Source: Ovis canadensis
Lineage: Eukaryota; Chordata; Mammalia; Artiodactyla; Bovidae
Direction of reading: 5' to 3'
Assembly: GCF_042477335.2 (NCBI RefSeq)
Contig: NC_091245.1
Location: 29,398,501 to 29,462,500, forward strand
DNA length: 64,000 nucleotides
Shown here: in pieces, positions 12,101 through 19,790 of the stretch
How positions within the stretch are numbered: the stretch's first letter is position 1
Layout: each line of letters begins with the position of its first letter
Translations under genes and position numbers: made by a program
The notes under the pieces: model-generated
Database searches by the model: none
The model's input: the letters and a program-made list of their open reading frames with translations, nothing else
Told to the model about the DNA's origin: nothing

Positions 12101-15100
12101 TGGCATTGCCTTTCTTTGGGATTGGAATGAAAATGGACCTTTTCCAGTCCTGTGGCCACTGATGAGTTTTCCAAATTTGCTGACATATTGAGTGCAGCAC
12201 TTTCACAGCATCATCTTTCAGGATTTGAAATAGCTCAACTGGAATTCCATCACCTCCACTAGCTTTGTTCGTAGTGATGCTTTCTAAGGCCCACTTCACA
12301 TTCCAGGATGTCTGGCTCTAGGTGAGTGATCACACCATCGTGATTATCTGGGTCATGAAGATCTTTTTTGTATAGTTCTTCTGTGTATTCTTGCCACCTC
12401 TTCTTAATAACTTCTGCTTCTGTTAGGTCCATACCATTTCTGTCCTTTATTGAGCCCATCTTTGCATGAAATGTTCCCTCGGTATCTCTAATTTTCTGGA
12501 AGAGATCTCTAGTCTTTCCCATTCTGTTCTTTTCCTCTATTTCTTTGCATTGATCGCTGAGGAAGGCTTTCTTATCTTTTCTTGCTATTCTTTGGAACTT
12601 TACATTCAGATGCTTATATCTTTCCTTTTCTCCTTTGCTTTTCACAGCTATTTGTAAGGCCTCCCCAGACAGCCATTTTGCTTTTTTGCATTCCTTTTCC
12701 ATGGAGATGGTCTTGATCCCTGTCTCCTGTACAATGTCCATAGTTCATCAGGCACTCTATCTATCAGATCTAGTCCCTTAAATCTATTTCTCACTTCCAC
12801 TGTATAATCATAAGGGGTTTTATTTAAGTCATACCTGAATGGTCTAGTGGTTTTCCCTACTTTCTTCAATTTAAGTCTGAATTTGGCAATAAGCAGTTCA
12901 TGATCTAAGCCACAGTCAGCTCCCGGTCTTGTTTTTGCTGTAGAGAGCTTCTCCATCTTTGGCTGCAAAGAATACAATCAATCTGATTTTGGTGTTGACC
13001 ATCTGGTGATGACCATGTGTAGAGTCTTCTCTTGTGTTGTTGGAAGAGGGTGTTTGCTATGACCAGTGCATTCTCTTGGTAAAACTCTATTAGCCTTTGC
13101 CGTTTCATTCCGTATTCCAAGGCCAAATTTGTCTGTTACTCCAGGTGTTTCTTGACTTCCTACTTTTGCATTCCAGTCCCCTATAATGAAAAGGACATCT
13201 TTCTGGGTGTTAGTTCTAAAAGGTCTTGTAGGTCTTCATAGAACCGTTCAACTTCAGCTTCATCAGCGTTACTGGTTGGGGCACAGACTTGGATTAACTG
13301 TGATATTGAATGGTACATTTAGCAAATACTACCACATGCCAGGAGCATTGAATTAGAAAGGATCCTCAAAGGTGCCCTCATCCAAAGCTTGGCTTGATGC
13401 ATGAATCCACCCCATATTATCATCAAGGGGGCCAGAAGGATAATCATGCAGACATGTTGTATTAAGTGCCTCTGAGGCACCACATATATTACAGGCAGTA
13501 CCTCATTTATTGCAAACAATAACCAAAATGAGGAAACCAAGGCTTAGAGAAGGGATGCCACCTGCCTGGGGTCACACAGCTAGAACCAACTGTAGCTCTG
13601 TCTGCCTCAGAGCCAGGTTACTTACCACTACTCCTCAGAGCTTCCCTGGGGCACCCAAGCACCCCTTTCTTGGAACCTACTATGTACAAAATTTTCTCCT
13701 CCAAGGTATGCAAAGAATAAAAAGGCTCATCCCAATGTATCAAAAATTGGGCGGAAACATTCAATAAATGCTTACAGAACAAGGGACTAACAGAACATAT
13801 GGCATGGCTTGGATGCAAAGGGCACGGTGACATTTGCTGTGACAGAGGTGAATCACAGGCACTCTCGTCTGTGGAGCCTCAGAAGGCCTCCCTGAGCTGG
13901 GTATTAAAAGACGAGCCAGCCACTAACACGTGAACATGGGGACAGGAAGTAAAGGGAAGAACCTAGGCAAAAGCTTGTGCTGTGCTTAGTCACTCAGGCG
14001 TATCCAGCTCTTTGCCACCCCATGGACTATAGCCTGCCAGGCTCCTCTGTCCATGGGGATTCTCTAGGCAAGAATATGACAGTGGGTTGCCATGCCCTCC
14101 TCCAGGGGGAAAAGCTTAGAGGTAGTTTAACGTAGGGCAAGCCAGCAACTAGTGAGAGGGGCAAGCATGGGGGGTGGGCAGCAGAGAAGAACTTGGTAGA
14201 CAAAGAAGCTGGGGCTGTGGGTTGGCGTGTTGCTGGGGAGGTGCTGTGGAGCACCAGAGGGGTCTGAATGAGGAGGGATGGGGGTGTCCTGAGAGTGACA
14301 GAGACAGTGGAAAGGGACCCGACCAGAGGCAGGCCGTTCTGGGCATCCCTGACTTATGGATGGAGAGTTTCTTGGGCTCTGACCTGTCCTGTGGCTCCTA
14401 AAGAAACAGTGACCTTTAAGGACCGGCCAGCCAGGCCACAGGCCAGAATGAGCTGTATACACACACCAGGGGTCCGTGTGAGGCAAGTGACCAGAGTGTG
14501 ATGAGCAATGAGCTCTCCCCTGGTTTCCTTCCTGGCTATACCTTCTGTCTCCTTTGCTGGCTCTACCTCCTCTGGAAAACACTGTGAATGCTGGAGTTTC
14601 CAGGGTTCAGTCCTAACTCCTTCCTTCTTTCCATGTCCCACATGCTCCCAAAGGCCATCCCAGGTACAACGATATTCCTGGATGCTTCCAGATCCACGCC
14701 TGGAGCTCAGATCTCTCTGCTGAGCGTCAGGCTTAGAGAGCTGACTGCCTGCTAGATGCCTCCACCTGGAGGTCCCAAAGAGTCTTGTCCCTGGGTAGGT
14801 GGAGGTGGGGATTGAGGTGGGAGGAGAGGACAAAATTAAGCTGGGAGGAAGAAGGCAGTGCCGAAGAGTGAAGGGTGTAATTCGGGAGGCGGGCTGTCTG
14901 GGCTTGAACCCTTATTAGCTGTGTGAGACTGGGCAAGTCTCTTATTTTCAATGTCTGTCTCCTTTCTATCAACTGGTGCTAATTGTATGAGGTTAACGCC
15001 ACAAGCTCTGGAGCTACACTGTTTGCTTTTGAACCCTAGCTCCAACAGCTGCCAATTGTGTGATCTTGGGGAAGTTATTAAACCTCTCTGACTTCAGTTT

Positions 15101-18100
15101 CCCCTCTGGTATGATAACGGTGCCTACCACCCAGGATTTTGTGAACAATAAATAAGCTCATACATATGTGCATAAACTGTATGAAAAAAGTGTTTGTTGT
15201 TATTATTTATCATGAAAATACATTATGTAGGTCAATTCCAAGAGCCCTCTAAGTCATGTATCACAGTGTTTACTCTGAAGATGACAAATGGAGGCGTTAG
15301 GAAGGTTAAGCAAGTTGCCCTAGACCACACTGCTAACAAATGGCAGAGCACGGCTGCAAAGCCTGGGTCCTCCCACCACCTGAGTGTAGTGTAGGACGGG
15401 GTCCTCCCACCACCTGAGTGTAGCGTAGAACGGGGTCCTCTCACTACCTGAGTGTACTGTAGGATGGGGTCCTCCCACCACCTGAGTGTAGCGTAGGACG
15501 GGGTCCTCCCACCACCTGAGTGTAGCGTAGGACGGGGTCCTCCCACCACCTGAGTGTAGCGTAGGACGGGGTCCTCCCACCACCTGAGTGTAGCGTAGGA
15601 CGGGGTCCTCCCACCACCTGAGTGTAGCGTAGGACGGGGTCCTCCCACCACCTGAGTGTAGCGTAGGACGGGGTCCTCCCACCACCTGAGTGTAGCGTAG
15701 GACGGGGTCCTCCCACCACCTGAGTGTAGCGTAGGACGGGGTCCTCCCACCACCTGAGTGTAGCGTAGGACGGGGTCCTCCCACCACCTGAGTGTAGCGT
15801 AGGACGGGGTCCTCCCACCACCTGAGTGTAGCGTAGGACGGGGTCCTCCCACCACCTGAGTGTAGCGTAGGACGGGGTCCTCCCACCACCTGAGTGTAGT
15901 GTAGGATGGGGTCCCCCCACTACCTGAGTGTACTGTAGAACGGGGTCCTCTCACTACCCGAGTGTACCGTAGGACGGGGTCCTCTCACTATCTGAGTGTG
16001 AGCGTACCGTAGGATGAGGTGCTCCCACTACCTGAGTGTACCGTAAGACGGGGTCCTCTCACTACCTGAGTGTAGTGTAGGATGAGATGCTCCCACTACC
16101 TGAGTGTAGTGTAGGGTGGGGTCCTCCCACTACCTGAGTGTACTGTAGAATGGGGTCCTCTCACTACCTGAGTGTAGTGTAGGATGAGATGCTCCCACTA
16201 CCTGAGTGTAGTGTAGGATGAGGTGCTCCCACTACCTGAGTGTAGTGTAGGATGAGGTGCTCCCACCACCTGAGTGTAGTGTAGGATGGGGTCCTCCCAC
16301 TACCTGAGTGTACTGTAGAACGGGGTCCTCTCACTACCTGAGTGTAGTGTAGGATGAGATGCTCCCACTACCTGAGTGTAGTGTAGGATGAGGTGGTCCC
16401 ACTACCTGAGTGTACCGTAAGACGGGGTCCTCTCACTACCTGAGTGTAGCACAGGTTGAGGTGCTTCCACTATGTGAGTGTGTGTAGGATGGGGTCCTCT
16501 CACTACCTGACTGTAGTGTAGGATGGGGTCCTCTCACTACCTGAGTGTAGCATAGGACGAGGTGCTCCCACTACCTGAGTGTAGCATAGGATGAGGTGCT
16601 CCCACCACCTGAGCATACCGTAGGATGAGGTCCTCCCACTACCTGAGTGTACCATAGGATGAGGTGTTCCCACTATCTGAGCGTACCATAGGATGAGGTG
16701 CTCCCACCACCTGAGTGTACCATAGGACAGGGTCCTCCCACTACCTGAGTGTAGCGTAGGATGAGGTGCTCCCACCACCTGAGCATACCGTAGGATGGGG
16801 TCCTCCCACTACCTGAGTGTAGCGTAGGACGGGGTCCTCCCACTACCTGAGCGTACCATAGGATGAGGTGCTCCCACCACCTGAGCGTACCATAGGACGG
16901 GGTCCTCCCACTACCTGAGTGTACCATAGGATGAGGTGCTCCCACCACCTGAGTGTACTGTAGGATGAGGTCCTCTCACTACCTGAGCGTACCATAGGAT
17001 GGGGTCCTCCCACCACCTGAGTGTAGCGTAGGACGGGGTCCTCCCACTACCTGAGTGTAGCATAGGAAGAGGTGCTCCCACCACCTAAGCGTACCATAGG
17101 ATTGGGTCCTCCCACCACCTGAGCGTACCATAGGATTGGGTCCTCCCACTACCTGAGTGTAGCGTAGGACAGGGTCTTCCCACTGCCTGAGTGTACCATA
17201 GGATGAGGTGTTCCCACTATCTGAGCGTACCATAGGATGAGGTCCTCCCACCACCTGAGTTTACTGTAGGATGAGGTCCTCCCACCACCTGAGTGTACCG
17301 TAGGATGAGGTGCTGGCCAGGCCGCAGGCCGAGCTGGCTGTTCCCGGGTAGTGCAAACCGGACAAGGTAGGTGTCCTCGGTGAGCCTGTCCACAGCACTG
17401 ATGAGGAAGGCCAGGAAGGTCTCTGGGCTCAGCTTGGAAGGGCAACTCTGTAATAGGAAAAGATTCACCAGCTAGAATCTGGGACTCAAGAGACAGACAA
17501 GCCTCCACGAGCTTACTCCCTACAAGGAGCGGCTATTGGGGTTGACAAGTGTTCTGTATAATCGTGCAGTCCCACCTGCCTTCCCTTTCAGGCTCTAAGA
17601 AAGCCAGAGCACTTTACAACAAGGTCACCCTGCTCTGAAGCCTGCCACGGTTCCTCTCAGCCCCAGGATAAAGCACAAGGTCCTTAGTTGGACACTCTAG
17701 TGCCTGTGGATGGGTCCTGAGTCTCATTTTATCTCCCAAGCATCTAGTGTCAGACCTTTCTCTGTTCCACACAAGAACACCTTGTGGATTCCAACCTGTA
17801 AGTCTTTATTTGCTCAAGCTGTGTCCTCCATCCAGAACACTCATTTCCAATGTATGGAAAACCCACCTATCCTTGAAACCTGCTAAAATCTAGTATGCAG
17901 ATTTAGAAACTGATAGGACCTTAAAGATGACCTAATCCAATACCCTTATTTCACATGTGGCGAAACTGAGGCCCAAGTGGTAGTGACTTATTTGTACAAA
18001 GTCACCATCATGAGCAGGGGTTCAAATTTATGTCTTCTAAGTCTCAGCTCATTGCCCTTAATATTCCATCCACCCCCAAACCTCTTCCAGGAAGTCTTCT

Positions 18101-18560
18101 CTGACTGCCCCAACTCACAGATCCCGTTCCCCTGAAAATGCACCCACCCAATTCACTCCTGGGACCTTCCCTCACTATACCCCCCATCCCCTACTCACCA
18201 ACTCAAGGCCAGACTTTGAACCTGGGTCAGTCTGCTTCATTAGGCCCACTCTTTTCTCTCTGCTGCAGAGTCAGAGGAAGCTCCCTTGAGCAGTACACCA
18301 TATAGGGCTGAGGTCAGGAAGATGCCGACACCTGGCCCTCCTGTCTGAGGAGCAACCCCCCTTACCTGTGTCTCTTCCCTACTCAGCAGGCTCCTGTCCT
18401 TGCTGGCTCGGGCAGCCTCCCACCTTGCCAGGTCTCGCTGGTAGACATCAAACACACAGGGCGAGCAGCCACTGCCGCAGCACTGCGAGGGCAAAGGCTC
18501 TACCGGTCGAAGCTGCAGCCAGGCTTCCTCTTCGTCACCTTCCTCCCCCTGGTCCATCAT
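2946..18560 (-). CDS. CYB5RL: CYB5RL, cytochrome b5 reductase-like (five coding exons; C-terminal exon outside window)
   Basis: Joined exons 18560-18366, 17447-17299, 10398-10311, 6915-6811 and 3149-2946 give 741 nt, an uninterrupted 247 codons with matching splice phases. The protein starts with an acidic stretch and a Cys-rich segment (C27, C28, C32, C35, then VFDVY), typical of the Oxidored-like domain. A ferredoxin-reductase-type FAD domain follows: RAYTP at 125-129 (flavin-binding RxYT/S motif), GYFEVLIK at 137-144, GLMS at 149-152 and RGPFG at 167-171. The NAD(P)-binding lobe carries GTGLAP at 189-194. The family moves electrons from NAD(P)H through FAD to one-electron acceptors; the physiological acceptor of this paralogue is not well established. 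Roughly the last 65-70 residues of the NAD lobe and the stop codon are missing because the final exon lies left of position 1. Two adjacent ATGs open the ORF; the second (18557-18555) has the better context (A at -3, G at +4). Family assignment is secure. Confidence 0.93.
3489..3778 (+). mobile_element. BovB (RTE) 3'-end fragment
   Basis: Contains the BovB 3' region in sense orientation: cattggaaggactgatgctg, then the gaccctgatgctgggaaaga block, the gatggttggatgacatcacc block, and a terminus near gacttggtgactgaacaaca. It is a 5'-truncated copy, as is usual for RTE insertions. Confidence 0.8.
5190..5608 (+). mobile_element. LINE-1 3' end, interrupted by a SINE
   Basis: After the nested SINE the text matches artiodactyl L1 3' UTR sequence: gggatgaattaggagtttgg, then cataacctataagggaaaag-type sequence, and the terminus aacattgtaaatcaattata followed by an A-rich tail. 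The left boundary is uncertain. Confidence 0.65.
5234..5347 (+). mobile_element. CHR-type tRNA-Glu SINE with target-site duplication
   Basis: Has the cetartiodactyl signature gacttccctggggg...ccagtggttaagagtctgca and an A-rich tail. It is flanked by near-identical 13-bp direct repeats (aaacaaacttgtg at 5221-5233 and aaacaaacttatg at 5348-5360), showing insertion into the L1 after that element had settled. Confidence 0.8.
5630..6080 (-). mobile_element. Ancient LINE fragment(s), antisense
   Basis: The + strand carries motifs typical of the reverse complement of old L1 3' UTRs, such as cacctataattccaccaccc and attataaataagctgcaatg. Subfamily not resolved. Confidence 0.45.
6090..6313 (+). mobile_element. 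Bov-tA/BovA SINE
   Basis: A nearly full-length ruminant SINE with catggactgtggcccaccag, the ggatcttcccaatccaagga block, and an end near gcagattctttgcaaactaa and aaggaagtccc. Confidence 0.85.
6811..6915 (-). CDS. CYB5RL: CYB5RL coding exon 4
   Basis: 105 nt, phase 0 at both ends, acceptor gcttccag|tgc and donor CAG|gtcagt. Encodes [20 protein letters not shown] then [19 protein letters not shown] and RGPFG correspond to the FAD-domain GxMS and RGPxG segments of cytochrome b5 reductases. Confidence 0.93.
8480..8650 (+). repeat. MIR SINE
   Basis: Degenerate MIR core: gaggccttgggacaatatca, then ctgagctttagtttcttcat and a gcaaagtggggagaat tail. Confidence 0.65.
9490..9800 (-). repeat. L2-like LINE fragment
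   Basis: The + strand carries the block around caaggcccagctcaaatgcc and ccaactccttccataagg, which is typical of L2 antisense sequence. Boundaries approximate. Confidence 0.5.
10311..10398 (-). CDS. CYB5RL: CYB5RL coding exon 3 (RAYTP flavin motif)
   Basis: 88 nt between a ttcccag acceptor and an AAG|gtaagt donor. It completes the split Arg codon, then encodes [20 protein letters not shown] and [14 protein letters not shown] is the RxYT/S motif that contacts the FAD in the cytochrome b5 reductase family. Confidence 0.93.
10811..13317 (-). mobile_element. BovB (RTE) non-LTR retrotransposon, 5'-truncated, coding frames broken
   Basis: About 2.5 kb in the same orientation as CYB5RL. The 3' terminus is at 10811, with the characteristic repeated cagtt/aactg end. 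The minus strand carries pieces of one endonuclease-reverse transcriptase polyprotein. They are an endonuclease C-terminal piece near 12905-13126, a linker at 12259-12977, and RT blocks at 11754-12299 with [13 protein letters not shown] and at 11365-11646 with YADDTT. The pieces lie in different frames, so frameshifts and stops break the ORF, and the endonuclease N-terminus is missing. It is therefore an inactive copy of an element common in ruminant genomes. The right end is judged from loss of BovB similarity near attgaatggtacat. Confidence 0.92.
11365..12977 (-). pseudogene. Decayed BovB reverse transcriptase ORF
   Basis: Conserved RT motifs survive ([54 protein letters not shown]), spread over at least three minus-strand frames. 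The A motif with catalytic Asp and the YADD C motif are both present, but no continuous ORF joins them. It would not encode a working enzyme as it stands. Confidence 0.85.
13480..13620 (-). repeat. MIR SINE (antisense)
   Basis: The + strand shows the antisense MIR order: caaaatgaggaaaccaaggc, then ctgcctggggtcacacagct. Confidence 0.65.
13977..14109 (+). mobile_element. Partial Bov-tA SINE with 8-bp target-site duplication
   Basis: Carries the cactcaggcgtatccagctc and tttgccaccccatggactat blocks and stops after the ccctcctccaggggg block, so the 3' third is missing. It is flanked by aaaagctt at 13969-13976 and 14110-14117, which suggests insertion in truncated form. Confidence 0.8.
14890..15360 (+). 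repeat. MIR SINE cluster
   Basis: At least two MIR-like copies. One is near 14890-14970 (gcttgaacccttattagctg then gactgggcaagtctctt). The other is at 15000-15180 (ggagctacactgtttgcttt then gaagttattaaacctctctg). The tract at 15255-15360 also reads as a MIR-type 3' part and directly precedes the minisatellite. Confidence 0.6.
15364..17310. repeat. 34-bp minisatellite derived from the CYB5RL exon 2 splice junction
   Basis: About 57 head-to-tail units with a period of 34 bp. On the + strand each unit contains tcccaccacctgagtgta, then gcgtaggacggggtcc or a variant (accgtaggatgaggt, accataggatgaggt). A block of roughly a dozen nearly identical units lies at about 15475-15900; units from about 15960 to 17310 are diverged. 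The right end overlaps CYB5RL coding exon 2: exon bases 17299-17310 and the donor at 17298-17297 form a unit-like sequence (minus strand ctcatcctacg|gtacactcag). The simplest reading is that the array arose by repeated duplication of this exon-intron junction. No spacers separate units, so it is not a CRISPR array. Confidence 0.95.
17299..17447 (-). CDS. CYB5RL: CYB5RL coding exon 2 (start of FAD domain)
   Basis: 149 nt, acceptor ttacag|agttgc, encoding [14 protein letters not shown] through GQHLIL plus two bases (cg) of a split Arg codon. The donor is cg|gtacac, which is weak: +5 is A rather than G. Phase 2 is required by the next exon, which supplies the A of CGA, so this donor is fixed by the reading frame. 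The last bases of the exon and the donor have the same sequence as the neighbouring minisatellite unit. Confidence 0.92.
17448..18365. other. CYB5RL intron 1 (between first two coding exons)
   Basis: Contains an L2-like fragment at about 17570-17870 and another old repeat-like tract near 17890-18060. No other feature recognised. Confidence 0.5.
17570..17870 (-). repeat. L2-like LINE fragment
   Basis: Reads like antisense L2: caaggtcaccctgctctgaa, ggataaagcacaaggtcctt, then tccacacaagaacaccttgt. Confidence 0.5.
18366..18560 (-). CDS. CYB5RL: CYB5RL first coding exon
   Basis: Encodes residues 1-65, from the tandem ATG at 18560/18557 to a CAG|gtaag donor (intron bases 18365-18361), phase 0. 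It holds the acidic leader and the [14 protein letters not shown] motif followed by [11 protein letters not shown]. The exon continues upstream into 5' UTR; candidate acceptors lie within about 100 bases but none is decisive. Confidence 0.9.
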
Positions 18561-19187
18561 CAGTGCAGCTTGATCAGATACTCTTCCCAGAGCAGGCCCA
18601 GGCCCTGCTCCCTTGCCAGCTTGGAGGAGGGAACACTTGTGCTTACACTCTGGGCATCTCTATTCCACTGGTTCTCCCCAAGGCCAGCAGGTGCCAAGCT
18701 CCATGTGAGCACAGGATGAATCAGTCCTGGGGTCTGCTGTCTGAGGGGAAGGAGGCAGACAGGCACAATAATCCCAACAGGCAACCACGGTTTCTTGACC
18801 TCTTCCCATGCTCTGAGTACTGGATCAAGATTACAAAGAAAATCTCACAACATTGTTCATCAGCTATACTCTAATATAAAAGCAATATAAATAGAAAAAA
18901 GATTACATAGAATTTCACTGAACTTTTAAAATATTTTAAACGATGAAGTAAAACAACTATGTACAATTGAATAATTGTTATAAAAGAGCCATTTTATAAC
19001 CACTACTCACTCAAGTAAAAAGAACCTTGCTGGCATCCCAGAAGTCGCACATTTGTGTCCTTTCTGATCACACCTCTACCCCCCATAACCACTATCGGGT
19101 CCCTTGCTTTGCTTTACTTGTGCCGCCTCTGTTTGCAATTCTATCCACAATTTATCAGATTTGCTTAGTTTTTACCTTTATATGAAC

Positions 19188-19389
19188 AGCTTCCCAGGTG
19201 GCTCAGTGGTAAAGAATCTGCCTGCCAAGCAGGAGACTCGGGTTGAATCCCTGCATCAAGGAGAAAAAGAAGTGGCAACCCACTCCAGTATTCTTGCCTG
19301 GAGAATCCCAGGGACAGAGGAACATGGTGGGCTACAGTCCATGGGGTCACAAGAGTCGGTCACAACTTAGCAACTAAACAACAACAACA
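19188..19389 (-). mobile_element. Bov-tA/BovA SINE
   Basis: The + strand starts ttcccaggtggctcagtggt, passes ccactccagtattcttgcct and ends at an aacaacaac tail, which is the reverse complement of the ruminant SINE consensus. Confidence 0.85.
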
Positions 19390-19567
19390 GTATCGTATGA
19401 AACATATCCTCTGTGCCTAGTTTCCTTCACGCAGTATTGTTGGCAAATCATCTACCAAACTGCTGCATTTTATTTAATCTTTACAACAAGGCCAGTCCTG
19501 GAGGTGCCATTTTATGGATGGGCAAAGTGGAGTCTGAAGAGGTTTAATAACTTACCCAGGGTCACAC

Positions 19568-19790
19568 GCGTGTGTGCTGTCGCTTCAGTCATGTCCGACT
19601 CTTTGTAACCCTATGGACTGTAGCCCGCCAGGCTCCTCTGTCCATGGAATTCTCCAGGCAAGCATACTGGAATGGGTTGCCGTGCCCTCCTCCAGGGGAT
19701 CATCCTGATCCAGGGATTGAACCTGCATCTCTTGCACCCTCTGCATTTGGCAGGCAGGTTCTTTACCACTATCACGACCTGGGAAGCCCT
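19568..19790 (+). mobile_element. Bov-tA/BovA SINE inserted in a MIR
   Basis: Full-length-like copy, from gctgtcgcttcagtcatgtc to gacctgggaagccc. The host sequence is duplicated around it (acccagggtcacac on the left, acccaggtcacag on the right), and these match the MIR core it interrupts. Confidence 0.82.

Larger units (their letters stand above)
10399..17298. other. CYB5RL intron 2
   Basis: Holds the 2.5-kb BovB element, a truncated Bov SINE, several MIR copies (about 13480-13620 and 14890-15360) and the exon-abutting 34-bp minisatellite. No further exon recognised. Confidence 0.7.

Noticed and set aside
11754-12299. 181-codon RT-like ORF as a host gene
   Set aside because: It is the core of the BovB retrotransposon reverse transcriptase, flanked by frameshifted remnants of the same element.
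15232-15954. 240-codon minus-strand ORF over the minisatellite as a protein gene
   Set aside because: It consists only of 34-bp tandem units that are stop-free in every frame of that strand. No start context, splice evidence or family similarity supports a gene.
15364-17310. CRISPR-like array
   Set aside because: Units are directly contiguous with no unique spacers, and the host is a mammalian nuclear genome.
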